Shown: positions 8,995 to 18,949 of the stretch, one piece after another | How the letters are laid out: every line of letters begins with the position of its first letter | How positions within the stretch are numbered: position 1 is the first letter of the stretch | DNA from: Thermophilibacter provencensis | Lineage (GTDB): Bacteria; Actinomycetota; Coriobacteriia; Coriobacteriales; Atopobiaceae | Reading direction: 5' to 3' | NCBI RefSeq assembly: GCF_030372065.1 | Contig: NZ_JAUDEA010000001.1 | Coordinates: 186,001-250,000 of the forward strand | Length of the DNA stretch: 64,000 nucleotides | The notes under the pieces: model-generated | Databases searched by the model: none | The model's input: only the letters and a program-made list of their open reading frames with translations | What the model was told of the DNA's origin: nothing | Translations under genes and position numbers: made by a program

Positions 8995-9083
8995 ACCAGA
9001 CGCGGCGGCGCCCCACGTGGCTAAGCAGGATCTTCCGCGAAGCGCAGTCCTGCGTGCCACGTGGGGCGCCGCGGCATCTGGTG
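8994..9083. repeat. Family E nested stem-loop, copy 1, just 3' of gatB
   Basis: Outer arms of 27 bp (8994-9020 and 9057-9083; CCCCACGTGG innermost, two mismatches) enclose a 36-nt core at 9021-9056 containing GGATCTTCCGCGAAGCGCAG. The core folds again: GCAGGA pairs with TCCTGC around a CTTC/GAAG hairpin. The identical core occurs at 21933-21968 within quite different arms. The element ends 6 bp before the gatB stop. No T-run follows, so a simple intrinsic terminator is unlikely; a structured 3' UTR or mobile palindrome fits better. Confidence 0.8.
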
Positions 9084-9089
9084 CGGTCG

Positions 9090-10594
9090 CTAGCCCTCGA
9101 GCTTCTCGGCAAGCATCTTGTTGAACGCCTTGGGGTTGCCGGAGCCCTTGGCCGCCTTCATGCACTGGCCCACGAGGAACCCGAGCACCTTCTTGTTGCC
9201 GTCACGGTACTGCTGGACCTGGTCCGTGCAACGCGCGAGCACCTCGTCCACGATGGCGCCGAGCGCGTCCGCGTCCGTGGACTGGCGCATGCCGTGGGCG
9301 TCCACGTAGGCCGCCGGGTCCTCCTCGGTGCCGTTGATCGCGTCGAGCACCTCGCGTGCCTGGGCAAACGTGATCGCGTCCTCGGCGAGAAGCGCGGCGA
9401 TTCCGCGGACCTGGGCCACCGTGAGCGCGTCGTAGCTCGGTGCGAGGTTCACCATCACGTTGGCCAGCGTGCCCACGACCTTCTCGCCTGCGCCCTCGAG
9501 GGCCCGCTCGAAGAAGGCTGCGACCTTCGGGTCGCCCGCAAGCTGGGCGGCATCGGCGCGCTTGAGGCCAAAGCTGGCCATATAGCGGTCGCGCTTGGCG
9601 TCCGGCAGCTCCGGGATGCGCGCACGGCAGCGCTCCACGAACTCGTCCGTGAGGTCGAAGGGAGCGAGGTCCGGGTCCGGGAAGAGGCGGTAGTCGTCCG
9701 CAGTCTCCTTGACGCGCATGACCACGGTGCGGCGGCGGCTCGGCTCCCAGTGACGCGTCTCCTGGTAGACGATGCCGCCCTCCTCGAGCACCTCGGCCTG
9801 ACGGCAGATCTCGTACTCGAGCGCGTCGTGCAGGCTCTTGAACGAGTTGATGTTCTTCATCTCGGTCTTGGTGCCAAACCTGGTCTCGCCGCGGCGACGC
9901 AGCGATATGTTGCCGTCGCAGCGCATGGAGCCGCTCTCGAGCGAGCAGTCTGAGATGCCGAGCGTGAGGAAGGTCTGGCGCAGCTTCTCCATGAAGAGGC
10001 GCGCCTCCTCGGGCGTGCGCAGGTCGGGCTCGGTGACGAGCTCGATGAGCGGGGTGCCGCAGCGGTTGTAGTCGATGAGGCTCTCGGTGGCGGCGGTGAT
10101 GCGGCCCTCCTCGCCGCCCACGTGCACCATCTTGGCGGCGTCCTCCTCCATGTGGATGCGCAGGATCCGGATGGGCGCCACGTAGGAGCCGTCGTCGTTC
10201 TTCTCGACGGTGGAGTCCGGGCGCTCCTTGGCGCCGGCGCCGGAGACCTCCAGGTCCAGGTGGCCGTGCATGCAGAACGCCACGGGGCCCTGCGTGGTCT
10301 GGAAGTTCTTGGCCATGTCCGGGTAGAAGTAGTGCTTGCGGTAGAACATGGAGTGGCGCTGGATCTCACAGTTGGTAGCCAGGCCCGCCATCACGATCGA
10401 CTCGATGGCCTTCTCGTTGGGCACGGGCAGCGCGCCCGGCATGCCCAGGCAGACGGGGCAGACGTTGGTGTTGGGCGCATCGTCGTGGGAGAGACGGCAG
10501 TTGCAGAACATCTTGGTCTCGAGCGTGGTGAGCTCGGTGTGGACCTCGAGGCCGATCACGGCCTCCCAGTCCTTGAGGACCTCAGCGAGCTTCT

Positions 10595-10598
<4 letters not shown>
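9090..10598 (-). CDS. gatB: Aspartyl/glutamyl-tRNA amidotransferase subunit B
   Basis: Kinase-like subunit of GatCAB, which converts Glu-tRNA(Gln) (and Asp-tRNA(Asn)) to the amide form. 502 residues, usual length. The conserved start VIGLEVHTELTT, the cysteine pairs CNCRLSH and CPVCLGMPGALPV (zinc site), YNRCGTPLIELVTEPD and RCDGNISLR are present; the C-terminal YqeY-like domain ends KAFNKMLAEKLEG. The ATG overlaps the gatA stop by four bases (ATGA), so the two are translationally coupled. Order is gatC-gatA-gatB. Confidence 0.97.
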
Positions 10599-12096
<1,498 letters not shown>

Positions 12097-12097
<1 letters not shown>

Positions 12098-12414
12098 TAG
12101 CGGTCACCCCCCTGGTCGCCGAGGATGGACGGCACGCGGAAGCTGCGCTCGCGGCTGGCACCGGCGTTGGACAGCGCCACGTCCACGGGGAGGTGGCGGA
12201 CCTCGTCATCGGGCACGTCCTGTGACATGACGTTGGACAGGTCCCCGATGGGATGGAACGTGGGCTCGACCCCCTCGAGGTCGTACTGGCGGATGGGCTC
12301 GAGCAGCGCCACGGCCTCGTTCATGTACGCGGTCATCTCGTCGAGCTCCGCGTCCGTGAGGGCGATCCGCGCGTAGTCGGCGATGCTGCCGACGTCTTCT
12401 CTAGAAAGCGGCAT
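12097..12414 (-). CDS. gatC: Aspartyl/glutamyl-tRNA amidotransferase subunit C
   Basis: Small 105-residue belt subunit that holds GatA and GatB together. Features of the family: an N-terminal LSREDVGSIADYARIALTD helix and the FHPIGDLSNVMSQDVP segment. The ATG follows CAGGAGGACCC. First gene of the gatCAB operon; no further upstream minus-strand gene until ilvE. Confidence 0.95.
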
Positions 12415-12509
12415 GGGTCCTCCTGTCGTTTGCTGGGGACATTCTACGACAGGGGCCGGGCGCGGGCGCGACGTGGAGACGCGGCCGCAACAAACGCCGG
12501 GGCACGGGC

Positions 12510-12710
12510 GGCACCGTCACGCTCCGGACCGACCGCTCGGGCACCACGGACGCGCTGCTCACGCTCGACGGGGAGACGATGCGCCTGCGGCAGGACAGCC
12601 TCGCCGGGGGCGCCGCACGCTACGCGCTCGTCGACGTCGACGCCTTCGCGCGCCTCTTCGGCCTCGACGCGACGGTAGACGAGAAGGACGGCGTCGTCGT
12701 GCTGTCCTAG
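12510..12710 (+). pseudogene. Remnant of a stalk/copper-amine-oxidase-N-like domain gene
   Basis: Between gatC and ilvE one plus-strand frame reads as real protein for 66 codons with no suitable start: GTVTLRTDRSGTTDALLTLDG, later ALVDVDAFARLFGLDATVDE, then DGVVVLS and a stop. The pattern resembles the end of a secreted stalk-type (copper amine oxidase N-terminal-like) repeat domain. No signal, start codon or ribosome site is in frame upstream, so it looks like the 3' end of a deleted gene. Short length makes this tentative. Confidence 0.35.
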
Positions 12711-12777
12711 GGAGACGCCCGGCGAGACGCATGGTCCCGCCGGGCGCCCCAGCCGTGCGCTGTGAGGTTCTTCTCGC

Positions 12778-13824
12778 CTAGCAGATCTTGACGACCCAAC
12801 CCTCGGGGCCCTCGACCTCGCCGTCCTGGATGCCGGTCAGCGTCTCGCGCAGCTTGGCCATCACGGGGCCAACGTGCTCCATGCCGCCCTCGCCGAAGGT
12901 GACCTCGGTCTCGCCGCTCACGACCTTGCCGACGGGGCTGATCACGGCAGCGGTGCCGCACATGCCGCACTCCACGAAGGCACCCTCGGCCACCTCGGAG
13001 AACTTCACCGGGCGCTCCACCACGGTCATGCCGAGCAGGTCCTGCGCCACCTGCACGAGGCTGCGGCGCGTGATGGAGGGCAGGATGGAGTCCGTGGCGG
13101 ACTGCGGCACCACGAGCGTGCCGTCCTTGTCCACGAACAGGAAGTTGGCGCCGCCGGACTCCTCCACGTAGGTGTGGGTCTGCGGGTCGAGGAACATGTT
13201 GTCCGCAAAGCCCTCGGCGTGCGCCTGGACGCTCGGGTAGAGACTCATGGCGTAGTTGAGGCCGGCCTTGATGGCGCCGGTGCCGTGGGGCGCGGCGCGG
13301 TCGTACTCGGGGACCTTCACGGCCACGGGCTTGACGCCGCCGGAGTAGTACGGGCCCACCGGCGTCACGAGAATGCGGAACTGGTACTCGTCGGCCGGCT
13401 TGACGCCGATGACCTCGCCGGTTGCCACCATGATCGGGCGCACGTAGAGCGTGGCGCCGGAGCCGAAGGGCGGCACCCAGGCCTCGTTGGCCTTGACGAC
13501 CATCTTGACGGCCTCGACGAACTTGTCCTCCGGGAAGGGCGGCATCACGATGCGACACGCGGAGTCGGCCATGCGGGAGGCGTTGAGGTCCGGGCGGAAG
13601 CAGACGATGTCGCCGCTCTTGGTGGTGTAGGCCTTGAGGCCCTCGAAGACCTCCTGGCAGTAGTGGAAGATGCCCGCGCACTCGGAGAGCGTGAGGGTGT
13701 GGTCGGTGGTGAGGCCGCCCTCCTCCCAGGCACCGTCCTTGTAGTTGCAGACGTAGCTGTAGTCGGTGGGCTGGTAGGCAAAGCCGAGGCTGCCCCAGTC
13801 GATGTCCTTCTTCTCCACTGCCAT
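12778..13824 (-). CDS. ilvE: Branched-chain amino acid aminotransferase
   Basis: PLP enzyme of fold type IV making or degrading Leu, Ile and Val. 348 residues from the ATG behind GGGGGCAACAACC. Recognisable are GLKAYTTKSGDIVCFRPDLN, the catalytic-lysine region GAIKAGLNYAMSLYP, TYVEESGGANFLFVDKDG and ECGMCGTAAVISPVG of the long-form (group II) IlvE proteins. It stands alone, divergent from the threonine aldolase gene across a 328-bp gap. Confidence 0.93.
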   Translation of the reverse strand: MAVEKKDIDWGSLGFAYQPTDYSYVCNYKDGAWEEGGLTTDHTLTLSECAGIFHYCQEVFEGLKAYTTKSGDIVCFRPDLNASRMADSACRIVMPPFPEDKFVEAVKMVVKANEAWVPPFGSGATLYVRPIMVATGEVIGVKPADEYQFRILVTPVGPYYSGGVKPVAVKVPEYDRAAPHGTGAIKAGLNYAMSLYPSVQAHAEGFADNMFLDPQTHTYVEESGGANFLFVDKDGTLVVPQSATDSILPSITRRSLVQVAQDLLGMTVVERPVKFSEVAEGAFVECGMCGTAAVISPVGKVVSGETEVTFGEGGMEHVGPVMAKLRETLTGIQDGEVEGPEGWVVKIC

Positions 13825-14022
13825 GGTTGTTGCCCCCTCGTGCCGGGATTGTGTGCTGCGCACACGATAAACCCTCCGCGACGTGGCCGCGCCCACCTTT
13901 GCGAGGTTGTAACATTGCCCGGCGAGGCGGGGCGCACCGTCTTCTCGCCGCGCGGTTGCCCCCTCTCAAACCTTCATTTCATGCCTCAGAAGCGAGATTT
14001 GAGCGGCGTTAAGCTTTCTGAA

Positions 14023-14069
14023 CCCTCCCAAACCCACATTCTGACGAGAAAAACGTGGGTTTGGGAGGG
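14023..14069. repeat. 15-bp perfect hairpin in the ilvE/ltaE divergent region
   Basis: CCCTCCCAAACCCAC and its complement GTGGGTTTGGGAGGG flank a 17-nt loop. The 328-bp gap around it holds the two divergent promoters, including TACAAT at 14111-14116, a candidate -10 for the aldolase gene. The hairpin could insulate the two units or bind a regulator; it has no T-run. Nothing else was recognised in the gap. Confidence 0.6.
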
Positions 14070-14152
14070 GTGACGGGCGCCGCGGGAGGGGTGGCGGGCG
14101 CGCGGCAGCGTACAATCGAGCCGAGAAAATCGTCGAGAAGAAGAGGCCCGCC

Positions 14153-15208
14153 ATGCGCATGTTCCGCAACGACTACTCCGAGGGCGCCGCTCCCGAGATC
14201 CTGGCCGCGCTCGCGGCAACCAACGACGAGCAGACCGTTGGCTACACCGAGGGCGACCCCCACTGCGAGCGGGCGCGCGAGCTCATTCGCGCCGCCTGCG
14301 GCCGCGACGACGTGGACGTGGAGTTCTGCGTGGGCGGCACCTCCGCCAACGTCATCGGCGTGACCGGCCTCCTGCGCGAGTGGGAGGGCGCCGTCTGCAC
14401 CAAGGACGCCCACATCAACGTGCACGAGACGGGCGCCGTCGCCGCGTGCGGCCGCACCGTGCTGCCCACCGACGACTCCGACGGCTTCCTCTCCCCCGAG
14501 GCGGCCGAGCGCGTGTGGCGCTTCCAGAACTCGTGCGGGCGCCACATGACGCGCCCCGGCTGCGTCTACATCTCCGACACCACCGAGCTCGGCGGCGTGT
14601 GGGACCTCGAGCGCTTCGACGCCATCTGCGACTGGGCCGACTCCCACGACCTGCCCGTCTTCCTCGACGGGGCGCGCCTGGGCAGCGCCCTCACCTCCCC
14701 CGCCGCGGGCGGCCTCACGCTGGAGCACATCGCCCGCCGCTGCGGGGCCTTTTACATCGGCGGCACCAAGAACGGCCTGCTCTTCGGCGAGGCCATGGTC
14801 ATCGCCCACCCGCGCCTGCGCGAGGCCTTCCCGTTCCTGCAGAAGGAGCGCTGCGGGCTTCTGGCCAAGGGGCGCCTGCTCGGCGTGCAGTTTGAGACGG
14901 CCTTCGAGCCTGCGGCGGACGGCGGCGAGACGCTCTACTGGAGGCTGGCGAGAAACGCCAACGAGTGCGCGCTGCGGCTGCGCGCGGGGCTCGTGGAGCT
15001 TGGCTTCAAGCCCTACGGTGACTCTGCCTCCAACCAGCAGTTCTTTGTCGTGACGCCCGCCCAGCGCGACGCCCTCGAGGCGGCCTGCGGCTGCGAGACC
15101 TTCTACGAGCTCAGCGACGAGCAGGTGGTCGTGCGCTTTGTGTGCTCCTGGGCCACCGGCGAGAAGGACGTGGACGAGCTGATTGCCCTGGCCGGCACGC
15201 TCGCGTAG
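14153..15208 (+). CDS. ltaE: Low-specificity L-threonine aldolase family protein
   Basis: PLP enzyme of fold type I that should cleave threonine or related beta-hydroxy amino acids to glycine plus an aldehyde. 351 residues. Motifs: FRNDYSEGAAPEIL at the start, GGTSANVIG, DGARLGSAL, and the Schiff-base lysine in FYIGGTKNGLLFG. Single gene with its own promoter and a terminator-like hairpin downstream. Substrate range cannot be read from sequence. Confidence 0.9.
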   Translation: MRMFRNDYSEGAAPEILAALAATNDEQTVGYTEGDPHCERARELIRAACGRDDVDVEFCVGGTSANVIGVTGLLREWEGAVCTKDAHINVHETGAVAACGRTVLPTDDSDGFLSPEAAERVWRFQNSCGRHMTRPGCVYISDTTELGGVWDLERFDAICDWADSHDLPVFLDGARLGSALTSPAAGGLTLEHIARRCGAFYIGGTKNGLLFGEAMVIAHPRLREAFPFLQKERCGLLAKGRLLGVQFETAFEPAADGGETLYWRLARNANECALRLRAGLVELGFKPYGDSASNQQFFVVTPAQRDALEAACGCETFYELSDEQVVVRFVCSWATGEKDVDELIALAGTLA

Positions 15209-15236
15209 GCCACGCCCGGCCCACACCCGCCTCACG

Positions 15237-15277
15237 AAGGGCCCCGCCGCGACTCGTCCGCGACGGGGCCCCTTTCC
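15237..15277 (+). terminator. Terminator downstream of the threonine aldolase gene
   Basis: GGGCCCCGCCGCG pairs with CGCGACGGGGCCC (one G-T) around ACTCGTC and is followed by CTTTCCT. The hairpin begins about 30 bp after the stop codon. Good stem, short T tract. Confidence 0.65.
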
Positions 15278-15444
15278 TACCCTATGTGCTGGACCTCGTT
15301 CCAGCCCGCGCTACCTCGCTGCGCGACGCCTGGAGAGGAGGACGAAAGCTTTGTTTTATTACAGCCTTTTCGCTATCTGTTCTTAATGTCCCAATATGCT
15401 CAAATGCTGCTCGCGTCCTTTCTGATAAAACTATTCCGCCCCTT

Positions 15445-18400
15445 TTACTTTCCGATCAGGCTTTTACGCCTTGTGAGCAGGAAAGCCAGCAGACCAATCA
15501 ATCCAGCCAGAGAGACGCTGGCGATTCCAACCGAGACATACACAAGGGTTTTCAAATGGGAAATCTCTGTGCTGCCCATAGCAGCCGGCGTTTCCGCTGT
15601 CCGGACAATCCCGGCGTTCAATTCGGTGCCGTTGGTGAGGGTAACGATCAGTTCGCCGTTTTCATTGATGGAAACGCCGGAGATACCAACGCCGTCCTCG
15701 CCCTTTACCTTGCCGAGATTGTTCTCGGTGCCATCGGTGAGGGTGATAATCAGCTCGCCGTTTTCGTTGAGCTTGATGTCGGCAATTCCAACGCCATCCG
15801 CACCGTTTTTACCGTTTGTGCCGTTCTTGCCGTTTGCGCCATTTGTACCTGCGGCCTTAATGCCGGTATCGGTGGTTCCGATCCACCAGTTGCCATTACT
15901 GCCAACATAGGGGGTCAGGCCATCTGTACCGTCTTTACCATCCTGGCCATCTTTACCGTCGGAGCCATTGGAACCGTTTGAACCGTCTGTGCCGCTGGCT
16001 TTAATGCCGGTATCGGTGGTTCCGATCCACCAGTTGCCATTATCGCCTATGTAGGGAGTATCGCCATCTTCACCGGGATCGCCTTTGTCGCCCTTATCGC
16101 CTTTGATGCCTTGCAGGGCAGACAGGGCAATCAGGTTTTGCCAATCGCTGTCGGCGTCATATTTCCATTGGATGTAGCCGCCCTCAACGCGAAGCTCCAC
16201 CTGTTTGCCGTCTGCACCATCCGAACCGGTAATATCGGAGAGGGCAACCAGGTCTTTCCATTCCGTTTCGCCCTTGTACCGCCACTGGATGCTGGTACCG
16301 TTATTTTGTAGTTCCACCTCGCGGCCATCTTCACCGGGATCGCCTTTGTCGCCCTTATCGCCTTTGATGCCTTGCAGGGCAGACAGGGCAATCAGGTTTT
16401 GCCAATCGCTGTCGGCGTCATACTTCCATTGGATGTAGCCGCCCTCAACGCGAAGCTCCACCTGTTTGCCGTCTGCACCATCCGAACCGGTAATATCGGA
16501 GAGGGCAACCAGGTCTTTCCATTCCGTTTCGCCCTTGTACCGCCACTGGATCTGGCGGGTTTCCTCATTGGTGCGAAGTTCCACCTCGCGGCCATCTTCA
16601 CCGGGATCGCCCTTCAGGTCGGAGAGGGCCAATAGGTTCGTCCACTGGCTATCGGTATCATATTTCCACTGGATATAGCCGCTGTCCACACGGAGCTGAA
16701 CTTCTCTACCGTCTGCACCGTCGCCGCCGGTGATAGCGTCCAACGCCACCAGGTCACGCCATGCGTCATCGTCCTCGCCCGCATACCGCCACTGGATATG
16801 GGTGTCGTTGGTGCGAAGCTCCACCTCCCGGCCATCCTGGCCGCCGGAGCCGCTCACCAGCTGAACGTCACCCAAATTTCGGATGGAAGCAACACCGTCA
16901 TTCACGGTGATCGGCACATCCACCGTCGGACTGGCAAAATCGGTGCTTCTACTGTTTTTCTGTTCGGTGTAAAGCCGCAGGGTGTAGTCGCCGTCGGTAA
17001 CGCCGGTGAGAGGAATGTCGACCGTGCCGCTGGAGGCGGAACTCTCCTTCAAATTGGCCAGGGTGTTGTAATAGAGAATATTGTTGTCTCCGTCGGCGGT
17101 GAGGACGCAGGCAAGATACAGGTTTTCGCCGGTGGTAGCAACATAGCCAAAGGAGAGCTTTTCGCCGGTCTGGCTTGCCTGTGTGGGATTGGCAGTCATG
17201 GATAGCGCCAGGCTGCCGTCAAAAATGGTGTATTTATATTGCTCATAGTTTTCCAACACCAACGGATAGGGGTTACCGCCAATCACTGCCTTTTTGGCAT
17301 CTTTTGCAAGGTAGAAAGCATTGGAAATATCCAGATAGAAGGCTGGGCGCACACCGCAGTAATAGCGGGCATAATAAGAATCAACGCTACCATCATTAGC
17401 ATTCACTGCATAAACAAGATCAGTGCCATCTGGATCTGTTGTACGAAGCCAATAATACTCGAGAAGGTCTATCTCCTCGGCCTTGAGGATCTCGGCGTTG
17501 CCAATGCTATCCGCTTCGAATTTCGAGAGGGGCCAGAAGGGCTGGTTTTCCGCAGGATTGCCGGTAATTTCATCTGCCACCGTCAGGGTGCGGGGCACGA
17601 TAAGGGAGCTTTCTTTGCCGGCCAATGTCAGATTGCTGGCGAAATCCGCCATTTGTTCCTGCAACTCGCTGCCCATATACTCCTGGTCGGTTGAGCTTTG
17701 CAGTGGGCTCGAGGGGCTCTCAAACAGAGTGACGGTGTTCTCAGGGCCGGGTACCGAGCCATTTGCTCCCTGACCCACGACATACCACCACTGGCCGCCG
17801 AAGGCAACATACTTCAGCTCCGTGGTAGCCGGGTTCGGCTTCTTCGTCAAAGCGGACGCCTTCACATACATTGCGGGGCGGCAATAACGTTCAAAAAATG
17901 AGTCTTCTTCAATGATTGAATTCGTAAAACCATCGTAGGCATATACCATCTCGCCCACCGCGGTACGGGTATAATAGTCTAATCCTGTTTTAAAAGTTAG
18001 CACAGAAGGAGGAAGGATTTCCAGCTCAGCCTTGCTGAGCGGCCACAGGATTTGGTTCTTGGGGGAGTTGCCCGAAATGCCGTCCAGCGTTTCGCGGACA
18101 ACGATGTTCGAGTTCCCGCGCAAATTCTCTGCGCCGTCGCTCTCATTTATAGCCTCGTATAACTTGCTGTCAATATAATCTGTACTTTCGCCGCTTGATG
18201 CAAACGCAGTACGCCCAAACACATTATCCAAGGCAAACAGGGTATAGCAACCCTCCGGAGCTTTGACGCCTTCCGTTTCAGTGCCGATGATGTACCACTC
18301 ATACCCGGCAAACAACACCGTGTCTCCAATGTTATACTGGCTTGCGGCGAAGGCCGCCGTGCCCATGCCCGGCATCAGCCCGATTAGCATGCACAGGCAG

Positions 18401-18453
18401 AGCAGTGCGGCAACGAGTCTTTTCTTCGAGCTGTTGTGCCCCTTGGTCTTCAT
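15445..18453 (-). CDS. Collagen-like surface protein with DUF6273-like domains and C-terminal membrane anchor
   Basis: 1002 residues. A signal peptide (KKRLVAALLCLCMLIGLMPG ... AFA) is followed by two related DUF6273-like domains (WYIIGTETEG..., WWYVVGQGANG...), then modules alternating IQWRYKGETEWKDLVALSD/IQWKYDADSDWQNLIALSA with Gly-X-Y collagen stretches such as GIKGDKGDKGDPGEDG and GKDGQDGKDGTDG. It ends in one membrane helix plus RRKSLIGK; no LPXTG is seen. The start codon is the ATG before the signal peptide. Base composition is clearly lower in GC than neighbours and codons such as AAA and TTT are common, pointing to acquisition, probably from Firmicutes-like donors. Likely adhesion or host-contact protein. 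Confidence 0.8.
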   Translation of the reverse strand: MKTKGHNSSKKRLVAALLCLCMLIGLMPGMGTAAFAASQYNIGDTVLFAGYEWYIIGTETEGVKAPEGCYTLFALDNVFGRTAFASSGESTDYIDSKLYEAINESDGAENLRGNSNIVVRETLDGISGNSPKNQILWPLSKAELEILPPSVLTFKTGLDYYTRTAVGEMVYAYDGFTNSIIEEDSFFERYCRPAMYVKASALTKKPNPATTELKYVAFGGQWWYVVGQGANGSVPGPENTVTLFESPSSPLQSSTDQEYMGSELQEQMADFASNLTLAGKESSLIVPRTLTVADEITGNPAENQPFWPLSKFEADSIGNAEILKAEEIDLLEYYWLRTTDPDGTDLVYAVNANDGSVDSYYARYYCGVRPAFYLDISNAFYLAKDAKKAVIGGNPYPLVLENYEQYKYTIFDGSLALSMTANPTQASQTGEKLSFGYVATTGENLYLACVLTADGDNNILYYNTLANLKESSASSGTVDIPLTGVTDGDYTLRLYTEQKNSRSTDFASPTVDVPITVNDGVASIRNLGDVQLVSGSGGQDGREVELRTNDTHIQWRYAGEDDDAWRDLVALDAITGGDGADGREVQLRVDSGYIQWKYDTDSQWTNLLALSDLKGDPGEDGREVELRTNEETRQIQWRYKGETEWKDLVALSDITGSDGADGKQVELRVEGGYIQWKYDADSDWQNLIALSALQGIKGDKGDKGDPGEDGREVELQNNGTSIQWRYKGETEWKDLVALSDITGSDGADGKQVELRVEGGYIQWKYDADSDWQNLIALSALQGIKGDKGDKGDPGEDGDTPYIGDNGNWWIGTTDTGIKASGTDGSNGSNGSDGKDGQDGKDGTDGLTPYVGSNGNWWIGTTDTGIKAAGTNGANGKNGTNGKNGADGVGIADIKLNENGELIITLTDGTENNLGKVKGEDGVGISGVSINENGELIVTLTNGTELNAGIVRTAETPAAMGSTEISHLKTLVYVSVGIASVSLAGLIGLLAFLLTRRKSLIGK
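16063..16554. repeat. Tandem 261-bp repeat within the collagen-like gene
   Basis: The block 16063-16293 recurs almost identically at 16324-16554 (I noted one substitution), a period of 261 bp or 87 codons; a third, shorter start of the module is at about 16585. The near-identity implies recent duplication and a repeat number likely to vary between strains. Confidence 0.85.
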
Positions 18454-18617
18454 TTTTCTCAGTTCCCTTCGCCGTTGCCAACGCTGTCGGTTAGAGATGG
18501 AGCCTTGCCGGCTCGACCGTGTCCTGGTGGAAAGCCTCTGTCCTTGCCACTCCCAGCATCTTTGGGCCCCTTGGGCGTGATGACTAGGTTCGTCGCTGGG
18601 TATTGCGCCCATTTCAA

Positions 18618-18752
18618 TCAAATGGGCGTGCCCACGCGCGGTTTATTGCCCGTATCCAAACACCTATTGACGGAGCCATAGCGAGCACTGGGGCGATGAG
18701 GGCAGGGAGCTAGTGAAAATATTAATGCCTGACCCTGCAGAATGCGCTTCAT
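18618..18752 (-). CDS. Possible 44-residue leader ORF upstream of the surface protein
   Basis: ATG behind TTGAGGAGGTTGACTC, one of the better ribosome sites in the area, opens a 44-codon frame starting MKRILQGQALIFSLA. A frame shift after that point would give a hydrophobic continuation (LPALIAPVLAMAPSIGVW), so this may be a frameshifted small membrane peptide or a leader. The rest of the ~500-bp gap (18454-18949) has a GCCCATTT/AAATGGGC hairpin at 18607-18627 and one at 18839-18872; no riboswitch was recognised. Confidence 0.25.
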   Translation of the reverse strand: MKRILQGQALIFSLAPCPHRPSARYGSVNRCLDTGNKPRVGTPI

Positions 18753-18838
18753 GAGTCAACCTCCTCAAGCCGATGCGGGGCGATCCCGCCGAGGTGCGAA
18801 AACGTTGGCATCATTATCCCGTGAGGGCCCTGAGGTGT

Positions 18839-18872
18839 GTATCACCCGTTTCGTTGGCGAAATGGGTGATAC
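18839..18872. terminator. Hairpin downstream of the LuxR-family gene
   Basis: GTATCACCCGTTTCG pairs with CGAAATGGGTGATAC with one wobble around TTGG. It lies about 80 bp beyond the LuxR stop codon and ahead of the surface-protein leader. It lacks a strong T-run, so the terminator role is only likely. Confidence 0.4.
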
Positions 18873-18949
18873 CCATCGTGCCCCTCTAGAATCGCACCCA
18901 CCACTGCAGCATCCCCCAGCTTGAGGCAGACCAAGGCATCTCGCGCCAT

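Noticed and set aside
7442-9083. Insertion-sequence ends or a degraded transposon
   Set aside because: No transposase remnant or target duplication is visible, and the units recur singly in many gaps; they were listed as dispersed repeats instead.
15445-15600. LPXTG sortase signal at the end of the collagen-like protein
   Set aside because: The C-terminus has a membrane helix and RRKSLIGK but no LPXTG or close variant before the helix.
18454-18740. Cyclic-di-GMP riboswitch in the leader of the surface-protein gene
   Set aside because: GGGCAATAAACC and GCGCAATACCC recall the motif, but the conserved GGGCAAACC/GCAAAGCC context and tetraloop-receptor pattern are missing.
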